A stretch of 46,370 bases of DNA, taken from Paraphysoderma sedebokerense. Lineage: Eukaryota; Blastocladiomycota; Physodermatomycetes; Physodermatales; Physodermataceae. Location of the stretch: NCBI GenBank assembly GCA_025602915.1, contig JAHLJZ010000130.1, positions 1 to 46,370 of the forward strand, given 5' to 3'. Below are positions 23,091 to 33,912 of the stretch, piece after piece. The translations under genes were made by a program, and so were the position numbers. Numbering within the stretch: position 1 is the stretch's first letter; every line of letters begins with the position of its first letter. Under the pieces are notes generated by a model. That model was not told the origin of the DNA. It ran no database searches and saw only the letters and a program-made list of their open reading frames with translations.

Positions 23091-24905
23091 CTACTCCTCA
23101 ATCAAGTCCTCACTCTCATCTACCTGCAACAACTTTTCAGCTTCACGTTCAACAATCACATCACCAATTTCCTTGGCAACATTGATAGACTCTCTCGTCA
23201 ATTGTTGAACCAACTCTCGGTTTTTAAACTCTAACACTACATCTAAATCTTTATTCGAATTTGGTGTTAAACTTGACTCCTTCACCGCCGAAACAGGATG
23301 GTATGATGGATTGGAGAGTAACTTTGCAAAATACAGCAACACATGAGCTCGACATTCTTTACAGGATCTGTGAGACTTGTATGCATGTAAATCATTTTGT
23401 CGCGGCGATACGAATTGGAGATGTTCCGAGGGTGCTACTTCGGTAGGCTGATGTGATTTCTTCGATTGGTTGGTTTCAGAAAGAAGCGGATGAACAGATT
23501 GTGGGGAGGATGAGATAGGAGTGGGGGTAGTGAGTTCAAGTGAGGCAACCAAAAATGGAATAGAGGATACTTTTGTTGTCGTAGAAGACGATGAAGTAAA
23601 CCATGAAGAAACCCATGATACCGGCTTGTACAGGTATGAGAAATAACTCGGCGATGATGACGACGTCGAGGCCCCTGGTTGAATTGCGTTCTTTGAATCG
23701 ATTGCTACCGCTGCTTTATAAAGTAAGATAGCAGTAGCACAGGACAACGGCGGCAATGACGGTTTGGCGGCTGATAGATACGGCGGATTTTGTACGGCGG
23801 GGTCGCTGTCCTGTTCTCCAGAATTTGACAACGAAGAAGAAGGAGAAGTGAAATTTAAACCATAAATTTTCCAATCAATCGTATCCATATGATTCGGTAG
23901 AGTTTCTAGCTTGTGTATATCAAATTGACTCAGCTGTAAAGCCCGCAAATATAAACTCACACTCGTATCATAGTCTTTCACGAAATCATAAAGATCGGCC
24001 AACCCTCTTATCGAATGAACCTGATACTCCACGACACCATCCTTACCAATATCCTTTTTATCTTGCAACGAGGAGTAAAGCGTCGGCAATGTTTGCGTGG
24101 AGAGTTGAAGTGACAGGGAATGATAGTGTTTGCCCTCTTCCGGATGATTCAATCTAGTATAAAGATTGCCAAGCTTCGTAGAGAGCAACACAAGGAGACC
24201 AGACAACTTTATCAACTGTTCAATCTGCTGGTCACCGCAAGGCAAATTTTGGGCACCAGAAAACTTTAGCATTTCCGAGTCTAGTTTTTGGTTCAATTCG
24301 CTGACAATATGTCGAAGAGTCGTCACGGCTTCTCCTAATTTCAATAATCGAATTTGAATTTCCACCAATTTGAGGTTCAATTCTAGAAAATCTTTTCGCC
24401 ACATTTGACCATTTCCTCTTTCACGTTCTGTCAGGATCACTCTTTTCAGAAACTGTTCAACGAGATCAATGTGCGATAACTTGTGTTCGTTGAGCCACGC
24501 TCTCCTCAGGTTGACTCTTGACCAGAAGGAAAAGGAAGATGGGGTGGGGGATTGGTAGTACTCGACATATAAATGTAGAATGGCCGTGTGGAGTGACAGG
24601 ACACCAAGAACGGTGGAGGTGGCGAGGAAAAGCGTTTTGAGGAATTTATAAGTGAATGTAGACTTAAAAGGCTTCGAGGGTTTGAAGTTTGACAGTATTG
24701 AAGACAGTTGTGACTTTGTCGAGAGCAATCTTATGTTCGACAGACGATTGTACCGACAGAGATACGGATACGGCTTAATACTGATGCGGCCATTCTTGGC
24801 AGCGATAGATGACTGAGCGGAGATGAGTGGATGCAATGAAATAGCCCTTGCATGTAGATGTAATCGACGCATCTGACATTGCAGTCCACGAGTTGAATAC
24901 AACAT
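23091..24905 (-). CDS. mitochondrial inner-membrane TPR protein, MGR3-like
   Basis: A single long open frame ends in TAG at 23091. I prefer the Met at 24905 (604 residues) over the upstream one at 25079 because it starts an Arg-rich presequence (MLYSTRGLQCQMRRLHLHAR) suited to mitochondrial import. A membrane segment follows (FLKTLFLATSTVLGVLSLH), then helical TPR-like pairs (VEQFLKRVILTERERG, LVEIQIRLLKLGEAVTTLR, LGNLYTRLNHPEEGKHYH, RGLADLYDFVKDYDTSVSLY). Yeast Mgr3 has this layout and, with Mgr1, presents substrates to the i-AAA protease Yme1. A Ser/Thr-rich insert (SSSSPSYFSYL) and a Cys pair (RSCKECRA) lie in the C-terminal third. No intron is needed, unlike its neighbours. The assignment rests on layout and helix pattern, so another mitochondrial TPR protein is possible. 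Confidence 0.7.
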   Translation of the reverse strand: MLYSTRGLQCQMRRLHLHARAISLHPLISAQSSIAAKNGRISIKPYPYLCRYNRLSNIRLLSTKSQLSSILSNFKPSKPFKSTFTYKFLKTLFLATSTVLGVLSLHTAILHLYVEYYQSPTPSSFSFWSRVNLRRAWLNEHKLSHIDLVEQFLKRVILTERERGNGQMWRKDFLELNLKLVEIQIRLLKLGEAVTTLRHIVSELNQKLDSEMLKFSGAQNLPCGDQQIEQLIKLSGLLVLLSTKLGNLYTRLNHPEEGKHYHSLSLQLSTQTLPTLYSSLQDKKDIGKDGVVEYQVHSIRGLADLYDFVKDYDTSVSLYLRALQLSQFDIHKLETLPNHMDTIDWKIYGLNFTSPSSSLSNSGEQDSDPAVQNPPYLSAAKPSLPPLSCATAILLYKAAVAIDSKNAIQPGASTSSSSPSYFSYLYKPVSWVSSWFTSSSSTTTKVSSIPFLVASLELTTPTPISSSPQSVHPLLSETNQSKKSHQPTEVAPSEHLQFVSPRQNDLHAYKSHRSCKECRAHVLLYFAKLLSNPSYHPVSAVKESSLTPNSNKDLDVVLEFKNRELVQQLTRESINVAKEIGDVIVEREAEKLLQVDESEDLIEE

Positions 24906-25079
24906 ACTTTTAAATGGATACCTTAATCGACAAACGATGCGAATTACAACCAGATAAAGAGAATGTACTCTGCTGATCGTTGAAGCAGTGACAACAATAG
25001 CGACCGGCCAGTGGAGTAAACAAAGAATATCAGTACGAAGGAAAAAATTTATTTTTCTTTTTACCTTGTGCTTTGGCAA

Positions 25080-25853
25080 ATAGGTACATCAGAATAAATT
25101 GTATACATGATTTAATGGGAGATTCGCAGTATAGCATACGGCGCTTCTGACTTGAGAGTTACTGCGATAGATCCAATAAAGTAACTTGGAGTGAACTCAT
25201 TGGGTCCAATTTCAACAGTACTGCCATCATCCCATCAGCGACAACAAAGGCATGAATTGAATAGAGTGATTTTTGTGCTTGTATATAGCATGGCACAGAT
25301 TTCAAAATACAAATAAAGTAGCAAGAGAGTGGGTGAAGAAATAAACCTGTCAGAATACAACTTTTCCACGCCTAGCCCAGGAATGGAAGGGCAGGCAAGA
25401 TCATCAACTGGCGGGCCCATTCGGTGAAGAATCGGGCGCAGCGCCAAAACTTCCCTTTTCGGAAAAGTTGTTTTGTATCAGCAACCAGGTTTGTGAAAGG
25501 TGTCTCATTTGGAAAATGAAGACATGGAGATGTACTATATATGAGATCCTATAAAGTACAGTCTTACCTTTTTCCAGAGCGGATCCGGCTGCTTTTATAC
25601 TGCAGAAGAGGGAATCGACTAGCAAAGTTGTGGGCGGGAACACCCAGGCAGAATCCCACTCATTGGATGAACCCCTCCAGCTGCAAACTCCTCAGTCTCG
25701 AAAACGCGTGGCCAGATGGACAAGGGAACAGAGTTCAACAACATGAGAGCATTCAACTAGTGCATTGAGCATTGATTCATTACAGACGTCAATGGTGTAC
25801 TTTTGATAAGAAGATAACATAGAAAGGTTTATGGCAACTGAAAATCATCTAAT
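25080..25853. other. unresolved intergenic region
   Basis: Several short minus-strand ORFs (25235-25447, 25404-25643) and one plus-strand ORF (25541-25768) overlap. A stretch reading WVFPPTTLLVDSLFCSIKAA on the minus strand is moderately hydrophobic and is followed by a GTAAG donor, so a small spliced gene is possible, but no family or consistent model emerges. Confidence 0.3.
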
Positions 25854-27671
25854 CTAAAGCACAGCAGACCGATCAGGTTCCCTCAATACTTTGCTGCGGC
25901 CGACAGTAATCTTTCGTTTCTGATCGCACATTGCTTGTAAGCAGACGAAACAACAAATCGTGCCGTCAGTGAATATTTTGATAATTCTATCCTGACTCAG
26001 AAAAAGAACTACTCACTTAAAAATACACCTCGCAAGTATTTGGCGATTTCTACACTGACTTTTGCCTCGTGCTCTCCAATGATGATAATATTCTTGATCT
26101 CCTCACAGGGCTCAACCTTGTATTCGTTTGGACAAAGGAATCTGTACAGGAGATAATACACCATAGCGTATCGACCGATTTTTCCTATAACATGTATTCG
26201 TGTGATAAATTGTGTCAGCCTTCTAGCAGATCACATATATTTCGACATATTCTCCACTGCAGCACGAAGCGACGCTACCTATGAGTTTGCCATCATACGA
26301 TCTCTGGTACCCCATAATTGTTGCGTCATGGCACAGCGCAAGTTCTATTTCCTTGAATTAATCCATGAAAACATTAACATATGTGTCACCATCGACAAGG
26401 AATAATCTTTTTTGTCCTGTGAAAGCATATGTCGATGTCCAAAGTTTCGACAGGCGACTTATGCTCGAATGGCTCTCTTTGGTAATGTTTTCAACCGTTG
26501 CTTCACATTCAAAGCTGGTCTTTGGGTTGAGGGAATCGACAGGGCTACTGACACTCAGAGATTCAACAGAGTTAACGCATTCGCGTCTCACCATATCGAC
26601 AATTCGGCAGTTTCTTTCAACGACTCTTTCGTGGTCAATAAATACCCTTCTACCTGGAATTATATCAAATCTTTGCCAAAATCCTGTTGTGTCTCTATCA
26701 GAGAAGGATTTCAGAAAGACAGCGGGTTGCTCAAAACCAAGGACCGACATGGAAATATACGGAACCTGCATGCAAAAAACATTTACTCAGGAATTTCCAG
26801 AAGAGTAATCGAATACGAGGTTTCTACCTGCTTTCTCGACAAATCGCCATTGTTTTTCGTGAGAAAGCTAAGGTCTGATCCTTCAGATAACTTCATAAGC
26901 AAATCCTGCAAATTCAGATACCAACGTCAATGAAAGCATTCGAAAATTCGAAACGGCATCAGCCCAGTGACCTTATCTAATTCATTCGAATTTCGTGATT
27001 TTATGAACTTCTCTGTCTCGATGAACGGAAACGTAGCCAGCATTTCGTCCGCTAACATTGTTAAGATATAACGGTTTCGAGTGTTACGGATCAAAATATT
27101 ACTGAGTTCTTGCTTTGTTATCCTTACTTTGTAGTCAGTATATTGTCTAATTCGAGTTAAATTCAAAAAAATAAACAATTACATGTCAACAGAAAGCATC
27201 AATCGCTCCGCATCTTCCTTTAATTCTTTGGTTATTGCATCTTCCGCCTCTTTTAAAGATTTCCTTATAACAGTACACAGAGCAGACTTTCTCGATGAGC
27301 CAGGTCCCACTGATAAACACAATCTGTTAACATTTGCGGCTTTGCATGTCCCTATGCCGGTTTTGTAATCCACTTACTTAAGATGTGAAATTGAACGGCC
27401 CTCTCTAGGTGTGTGTCGCCAATTAGGATTCGTGACTCTCCGGCGAGAGCAGACAAGACATTTAATACCGCAAAGAATACCCATTGCGGGGGTACTTCTA
27501 AAATAAACTATTTAGAATGCCTTTTTGATCTAATCAAACCGAACTAAACTTACTGATTTCGTCGCATATTTTTTCAACGAATTCGCGTACTTTTGGATGT
27601 AAGATTGGTAGAATCGTCTTGTCGAAATCAGAAGCTTCATCCAAAGCGTCCAGAATGTCGAAGTCCTCCAT
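25854..27671 (-). CDS. DUF3987-type P-loop protein (primase/helicase-associated family), spliced
   Basis: Successive exons in consistent phase spell the landmarks of the DUF3987 family. They are: an N-terminal helix LHPKVREFVEKICDEI (27671-27555); VPPQWVFFAVLNVLSALAG (about 27499-27390); a Walker-A-like loop LSVGPGSSRKSALC (about 27355-27182); TKQELSNILIRNTRN and the acidic LADEMLATFPF (about 27150-26970); a short DLLMKLSEGSDLSF exon; and VLGFEQPAVFLKSFSDRDTTGFWQRFDII (26775-26358), the family's 'G..RFL' region. Further helices (FLCPNEYKVEPCEEIK) near 26150-26020 fit the C-terminal helical part, and a short last exon would end at 25854. The family is common in bacterial mobile elements and phages, usually beside primases, and sporadic in fungi. 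The lysine and serine of the P-loop are kept, but the loop reads GPGSSRKS. Exons after 26358 are tentative. No integrase or inverted repeat is visible around it. Confidence 0.7.
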
Positions 27672-28452
27672 GCTGAGCTGGTAGGTAATAACTTGTGGAA
27701 ACTCAGCATTTTGAATGATATAATGATGAGCCCGAGTTATGTGAACGCGGGGTGTTCAGGAGTCAACAAGAACAAAAAGATCGACTGGACTTGAATTGAC
27801 GGTGTCCGAGTCAAGGCGCGACAAGCTGAAAGATAGAAAGCTGCGAGAATGTTTCTACTACCCTATCGTAGACTATTTTTTAAATATAGAATAGTACCAT
27901 CTATTGAATTTTATATTGATTTTTGTTGGTTGTATCTGTTTAGTTTCGCCATTGTTTTAAGCTGGCAAAACTCGCTTCCCTGTTGGATAGTTATCAACAT
28001 AGTATAGTAGTCCTGGTTCCCGTTTTTTCGCCTTTCCCTTCATCGGTTTTCGAGGGATGTTGCTCCGCCATCTCATGCAAAGGGGAATTTGGTTGTAATA
28101 TTTTGCAATCCTTTGGTCGTTGATCCGTATTAACTTCGGCAGTCCTCGAGCCGCAACCCCTATTTTCCCCTTTGTTCGAGCCATCCAGACCTTCCGAGGT
28201 AGAACGTTTGTACACTCGTGTCCACCTCCTAACCGTTGTTATGTTGGTTCAAGCGTTGTTTCTCTTTCTTGTACTTGAACTAATTGGAAATTCGAAGTTT
28301 CCGCGGCCCCTTTTAACTTGTCACCTTGACGCCTGAGATTTTCTGCTTCCACATTACAAATTGCAACGGCTCCCCTCCGTAAACCATTCCATCTTCACAC
28401 CAAGCAGGAGATTCAATTCGAAAAAGCCAGAATTATTCACTGAACTTAAATT
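27672..28452. other. intergenic region; small basic ORF of doubtful reality
   Basis: Between the DUF3987 gene and the 7TM-like paralogue. A 75-codon minus-strand ORF (27957-28184) is very basic (KGKIGVAARGLPKL ... MKGKAKKREPG) but has no recognised relative. An in-frame extension of the DUF3987 gene reading VHITRAHHYIIQNAEF occurs at about 27755-27700 and may be part of its first exon. Confidence 0.35.
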
Positions 28453-29292
28453 ATGCCAACGACTTACATTGGTTCAATTTCTGAAGTCTCTGGAGCCATA
28501 GGGTTCCTGACAGGCCTTGGCGTCTGTCAGGTTTTTTCTATCCTTTCCTCACCTCATTTGCGTACAATACAGAATAAAAGAGTTGTAGGTGCCATTATCC
28601 TTGTGTGTATTTTCTGTTTAATTTATCTACTGGGAGGACTCCATGTTTGGTCTCAGATGGCAATGGGACCCGTCGGCAATCTCTTCCTCGTGACAGCCTA
28701 CACCCTCGCTTCGCTTTGTATTTTTGTTATCTTAACTGAAAGACTTGTCCCGCTTATTAGAATATTTAAAAACCTATCACCCCGTGCTTTGACTGTAATT
28801 AGTAATACTTTGCCATGTATCATTGGTTGTCTTCATCTTATCAACCTTGGTTACTGTATCGGCTGTTGTCATAATCTTTCTGTGACAAAAAGGTAGAGTC
28901 ATTTGCATGATGTAAATATCCTAATCGTCGCTAATGTCGCTTCTTCAGCCGATTTGGGTCTTAGCTTTATTTTTCTTCGAATGTGAGATGGACCAAAAGA
29001 TTTCGATGTTTGAAGCTCTGAACAGGATAGACGAGGGGCAGCATTAATTTTATTATCAATAGCTTTGGTGGTCGTAAAAGTAGTGTCTGAAATCGTTTAC
29101 ATGGCTACTCCAAACCCAGTAAAGCCTTGGTGGTTTATTGGAACAGTTAATTATATTCCGGCGATTATCCATCTGCTGGCTTTTGAAAATTATCTATACA
29201 TCACCAAATCGGCTACTAAAGAAATTTTGAAATCATCAATCGCTGTCACAAACCATACGGCGAAGCAGACAGCTCACACAACGAATGGTTAA
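28453..29292 (+). CDS. multi-pass (7TM-like) membrane protein, paralogue of the gene at 12004; frame disturbed
   Basis: The first exon (28453-28892) encodes MPTTYIGSISEVSGAIGFL and four hydrophobic helices (VVGAIILVCIFCLIYLLGG, NLFLVTAYTLASLCIFVIL, VISNTLPCIIGCLHLINLG). It ends at a GTAGAG donor. The C-terminal part reads LILLSIALVVVKVVSEIVYM and AFENYLYITKSATKEIL, stop at 29290-29292, aligning with the plus-to-minus paralogue's LVLTLVVVVFKILEL and TFDNYMAITKDVTKDIL. Between them (about 28945-29045) the homologous residues MDQKISMFEALNRIDE lie in a different frame from both flanks. Either there are two indels here, the gene is a pseudogene, or the splicing is unusual. A 7TM receptor or transporter role is only a guess. 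Confidence 0.6.
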
Positions 29293-29892
29293 ATATTTCT
29301 CACATGAAGGGAAATATTCTGAACTCTTAATTTTATTTTGCTGTGACTTGTTCTGTACTGTATCGTTCGAGTTGGAATTTTAAATAAATGGGTGCCCCTA
29401 TTGCGACTTTTGGGACAATTCCAAATTATTAGCAAGAGAATTTGTCAGATATGTGGCAAACCGCAAACATTTGCCGAATTCGAGTATCAGGTCAATTATA
29501 TTATATAACTAAATATAATATTTAGTGTATCACAATAGAATTGGAATGTATAATTCCTTCCTCACAGACTGCATCCGACAAATCGCAGCTTCCTCCAAGT
29601 TTCATTACATAATACTCAATAATTAGTAGGCACACCTCAACTAGGAGGCATAGATAATAGATGTCAGACACACACTCACAATGCAGTATTATTCACATTT
29701 GATTGTTGTTATTATGGCACGGTTGTGTCGTGGAATCAGCACTGCCAAAAAATGGCGTAGCAAGTTTGCGAGGCGTTTTACGTTTTGCGTGGTACTTCCA
29801 TCGCACAGCCAAGTCGTTGGGTATATAATTCCTTTGTCGACTTTTGTGGAGACGGCATCACAACCACAGATATCTACTTTTACAAAAGAAAT
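29293..29892. other. intergenic region, AT-rich
   Basis: Between two plus-strand genes. It contains an AATAAA-type signal at about 29382, an AT-palindromic stretch at about 29490-29525, and a TATA-like GTATATAATT at 29819-29828, about 65 bp upstream of the next start. No gene is supported. Confidence 0.5.
29819..29828 (+). promoter_or_regulatory. TATA-like box of the KxY-rich gene
   Basis: GTATATAATT lies about 65 bp before the ATG at 29893, a plausible distance for a TATA element. Inference from position and motif only. Confidence 0.4.
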
Positions 29893-30964
29893 ATGACCAA
29901 AATCTCTTTCCTCATAGCAGCGTTTGCCGCAATTGGCACGTTCACCAGTGCAACTCCCTATCCTTCTCCAGATACAGCAGAGGTCACCGCAACATCTGCC
30001 GGACCTGTGGCCGATATCGACGCGGCCGCGTATAACAAGAAAGAATATCACGATAAAGACAATTATAGAAAAGATAATGATGCAAAGAATTATCACAAAA
30101 AAGAATACTATAAAAAAGATAATTATAAAGAAGATCATTACAAAAAAGATAATTACAATGTAGATTATTACAAGAAAGAACACTACAAAAAGTAAACAAC
30201 TTTCCTCTTTCAAACCGACTCCTCAAACGGATCATCTAATGCGATAAAAACTTCCCGCTTTGCAATAGGTACCCACATAAATATTACAAAGGCTACTCTA
30301 CAGAGGGTGGTATTGATGCCGTCATGCCACTGAAGTCATCGCCCAAGACTATAACAGAAGGAACCAATACGCATAGAAAAAGTAAGTATAAAGTATTATC
30401 ACCGGTACGAACTATTCAGCCTCAAGCCAACTTTATGAAATAGGTGGGCTAGAAACTATAAGTATCATGACCACGACTATGATAGAGGTTACAGTATCGA
30501 TGGAAGGACTGTAGATGGTGCAGAAGTTGACGCGGAAGCATACTACAAGAAAGACGATTATGAACATAAGAAGTACGTACTCCTGGTTCTGGTTTATGCA
30601 TTTACCGATACATTTTCGATTCTCAGATAAGCCGATCTCTGAAATTTACTTACTTCATCTATACTGTACCTTGTAGATATTACCCCAAAAGATATTATCA
30701 CCACAAATATTACAAAGGAGACGCCGTAGATGGAGAATCTATAGATATTGATCCATCTACCACCATTGCAGGTGAAGCGTACTACAAGAAAGACGAACAT
30801 CACAAGTAAGTTTCAACAGACTGATATTGAATCCGCACATTCATATTCACATATTAATTAATTTATTTTTATTATGTATTAGGTATCACGACGAGAAACG
30901 TTACAAAAAACACGGCAAATATTACAAGAAGCATCACAAATACAACTACAAGAAACACGATTGA
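29893..30964 (+). CDS. secreted Lys/Tyr/His-rich repeat protein (KxY protein), exon-per-repeat
   Basis: The start at 29893 opens a signal peptide (MTKISFLIAAFAAIGTFTSA). Exon 1 (to 30191) then repeats short blocks such as YHKKEYYKKDNYKED. Later exons at about 30442-30571 (YDRGYSIDGRTVDGAEVDAE then AYYKKDDYEHKK), 30680-30806 (YYPKRYYHHKYYKGDAVDGE then AYYKKDEHHK) and 30884-30964 (KKHGKYYKKHHKYNYKKHD, TGA) repeat the pattern. All introns are in phase 2 with the boundary codon AA|G or AA|A, so exons can be added or lost without changing frame. An exon-like segment at 30269-30381 (YPHKYYKGYSTEGGID) does not keep that phase and reads into a stop downstream, whereas skipping it keeps the frame. Such composition suits a wall, cyst-coat or adhesive matrix protein crosslinked through Tyr or binding metal through His, but this is inference. 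Confidence 0.75.
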
Positions 30965-31282
30965 ACTGAAAAATTCTAAGTTGATAATTTGACGTTGTCA
31001 TTGCTATCAGAAATTTGGTACATACAGGAAGCCGTGACAAGATTTAATACCAAAATTTGTACCGTGCTTTTCAAACATGTATGAATACATTTGACAATAC
31101 AAACCTCAAAACTGTTGCGTTATATCAAAATAAAGTAGACCTTAGTAACGTCCAGTTCAGCCCTCAACCTTGCTTTCTGCATGCATCTCTTCTCCACCCT
31201 TTTCGAACAAAATCACTACAATTTATTAAAATAATAATAAGGGTATCAACTACAACTCGAATCAATTGTTGTCCCCAGCAAT
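30965..31282. other. convergent 3' intergenic region
   Basis: Between the tails of the KxY gene and HIS6. It holds an AATAAAGT signal near 31127-31135 but no gene. Confidence 0.5.
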
Positions 31283-32573
31283 TCATGTCGCATTCCACCG
31301 CACACAATCTTCAAATTTGACTTTATCTCCACCAAAAATATCCAGTGCACTTCCAAAAGTCAAATCTACTTTTCCGTTTGACAGTTTATCCACAAGTTTT
31401 AAAACCTCAATTGATGATGCACCTCCCGCATAAGTCGTAGGGATAGTCACCCATTCACCAAGACCTAGAGTGTATCCGACGGCGGAATTGGATCAGTTAC
31501 TGAAGATACCGCTTAACAATGAAAATGACGATGAAAAAATTTTACGTTGAACTAATTCAGAGTCAATTCCTTTGCAGAGTCCTTCTACATCGGCAGCGTG
31601 TATTAAAAATTCGCTAGCCGAAAAGTCAAGATTAGCGAACTTAGTCAAGTGGAGAGCTCTCCATGCGGAATTACCTGCAATACTGGGACAATAAATTAAG
31701 AGAATCTAATTTGCAGAATATGATCAGTTTATCAAGCATGTTCATTCCAAAGCTAAAGAGACACTCGTCCTTACCTTTGTTGACTTCCATATCCGTCAAA
31801 GTTTGCCACTTATTCATTGCCACGATCCATCTATCACCCCGACGTCGGCAGCTAGCACACGTCATAGCGCAATAGATAAGTTCCTTGACAAAAAGAACAT
31901 AAGGCAAATGATTTCCATCGCCATACCTGACATCAACCACTAATTTATCTTTTCCGATCGACCCACATATCTGCTGAAGTCGGGCAAGGGAGAATTTTGC
32001 ATCCGGAAAGAGCCAACTCGTTACAATGACCTAATGACGACAATGAGAGTGGTTTATCAGTGACATGAAATTGAAGTAAGGCACTCTTGCACCGACAAAC
32101 CTTTTCGGCGCCTTCATTTAACCATTCTTTGGCGTTATCACAAGTGATGCCTCCACCTATCTGTAGTCCGCCTAAATACATATATTGAAAGATTATTGCA
32201 ACTGAGTTATCTTGAAACATTGGGGTGACGACGTTATTTAATCAGATAACGAGTACTTACCAGGCCAAGTCTTCAAGGCCTCTTTGGCGGCTTCGTCGTT
32301 GCCTTTACCCAATTTGATAACATGCGCACCGGTAAGATTGTGTTGCTTATATAATGAAGCAAAATATGATGGCGAATGACTATTTATATGTTAGAATTGT
32401 CTGCATTAATTCACAATGTTATTAAATAAAATAGAACGAATAAAGTAATCGAACCTGGACACAAAATTTGTCTTGAGCGTTTCGGGATTCTCTTCGTTTA
32501 ACGAGCCTCCAACAATTTGCTTGACCTGACCGTCATGTAAGTCTATACATGGTCTAAACTTTGTCCTCGGCAT
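31283..32573 (-). CDS. HIS6: phosphoribosyl-formimino-AICAR-phosphate isomerase (histidine synthesis)
   Basis: The protein starts [18 protein letters not shown], matching yeast His6 CIDLHNGEVKQIVGG, with the first catalytic Asp. Further exons give [87 protein letters not shown] (second catalytic Asp region) and [16 protein letters not shown], ending CVRWNAT before TGA. The HisA-type (beta/alpha)8 barrel carries out the Amadori isomerisation that opens the ribose of ProFAR, the fourth step of histidine synthesis, in the cytosol. About six short introns interrupt it; no frame break was found. Its TGA at the family's normal end shows that TGA is a stop in this genome. It is divergent from DPH5 with 213 bp between the starts. 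Confidence 0.95.
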
Positions 32574-32786
32574 TACAGGATTATATAGTCTTTCTTTAAA
32601 TGGATATAAATTGCATTCACGGATTGAAAATCGTTCTATATATCAACCGTTGATTGTGTTGCTGATTCAGAAGTTGCGTTGTCCCCTTGATCGCCGTACC
32701 AAACAAAAATTTCAAGTCGAGTTGACGCACATCCTCTTATACATACGATTTAACTTCCGTCTATCGATTTATATTTATTATTTGCA
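32574..32786. promoter_or_regulatory. bidirectional promoter between HIS6 and DPH5
   Basis: Only 213 bp separate the two start codons, so both promoters must share or abut here. AT-rich TATAT stretches lie near 32582 and 32636 and again near 32765. No Gcn4-type TGACTCA was noticed. Confidence 0.6.
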
Positions 32787-33912
32787 ATGTTATACGTTGT
32801 CGGTCTCGGTCTTTCAGACGAACATGATATCACAGTGAAAGGATTAGAAGCAGTTAAAAAATGCGATAAGGTGTATTTGGAAGCATATACCAGCATTTTG
32901 ATGGTGGATAAGGACAAACTGGTAATTATATTATCGACGATAATTTCATGAGAATTCACTAAATCTGAAGCAAATCATGCTTTTTATTTAACACAGGAAA
33001 AACTTTATGGTCGGGAAATAACGCTTGCACATCGAGAAACCGTTGAACAAGAGGCCGACATGATTCTTGAACATGCCGGTCAAATGAATGTTGCATTTTT
33101 AGTTGTTGGAGATCCGTTCGGGTATATAATTATTCCTTAACATCTCTCATACACTATATAATCTAATATGCACTAAATCAATGCAGTGCGACCACCCATA
33201 CGGATTTGATTCTACGAGCTCGTCAAATGAAGATTCAAGTTCAAGTGATACACAATGCATCGATCATGAATGCTATCGGAGCAACAGGGTTGCAGTTATA
33301 CCATTTTGGTGCCACAGTTTCTATTTGTTTCTTTGATGAAAATTGGAGACCGGACAGTTTTTATGATAAGGTCAAGAAGAATCGAGATTTGGGATTACAT
33401 ACGTTATGTCTACTGGGTATGATTCTATACATTCGTCAGCCGACGATATGAAATGACAAATCAAATCACGATACTTTCATAGACATTAAAGTCCGAGAAC
33501 AAAGTTTTGAAAATATGGCCCGCGGTAGAGCTATCTATGAACCTCCGCGGTACATGACTGTCAACCGGGCCGCAGAACAACTGCTGGAAGTAGAAGAAAA
33601 ACGAAAAGAAGGAGGTAAAATCTGCTCCTCGCTTCTTCCTTCTTATATTTCTGTTCTATATCCGTCCACTAACGTTTAAATTTCTTTGGTTTAGTGTACT
33701 CCCCCGATACTATAGCGGTTGGTGTCGCACGCTTAGGTTCAACGGATCAAGTGATTAGAGCGGGAACACTTACTGAACTTGTGACTGCTGATTTTGGTGG
33801 GCCGTTACATTCTTTGGTTATACCGGGTAAAATGCACGAGTTGGAAGCTGAATACGTAAAAGAATTTGCTGTGAATGCGGAGACGTTTCAAAAGCATGTG
33901 GAATTAGAATAA
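32787..33912 (+). CDS. DPH5: diphthine methyl ester synthase
   Basis: Five exons (32787-32921, 32997-33121, 33187-33416, 33483-33614, 33695-33912) give 279 residues, close to the usual 285. The start was chosen at the Met in [20 protein letters not shown], the invariant N-terminus. Other family blocks are [61 protein letters not shown] and [17 protein letters not shown]. The enzyme uses S-adenosylmethionine to methylate the modified histidine of elongation factor 2, building diphthamide with Dph1-4 in the cytosol. All splice phases agree and no break is seen. Confidence 0.95.

Noticed and set aside
26365-26933. Overlapping plus-strand ORFs of 147 and 173 codons
   Set aside because: They lie antisense to the DUF3987 exons, have no signal or domain, and mirror the open minus frame.
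25854-27671. Calling the DUF3987 gene part of an intact mobile element
   Set aside because: No integrase, primase, terminal repeats or target duplications are visible on either side.
27957-28184. Small very basic minus-strand ORF
   Set aside because: It has a plausible composition for a nuclear or ribosomal protein, but I recognise no family, and no splice or promoter context supports it.
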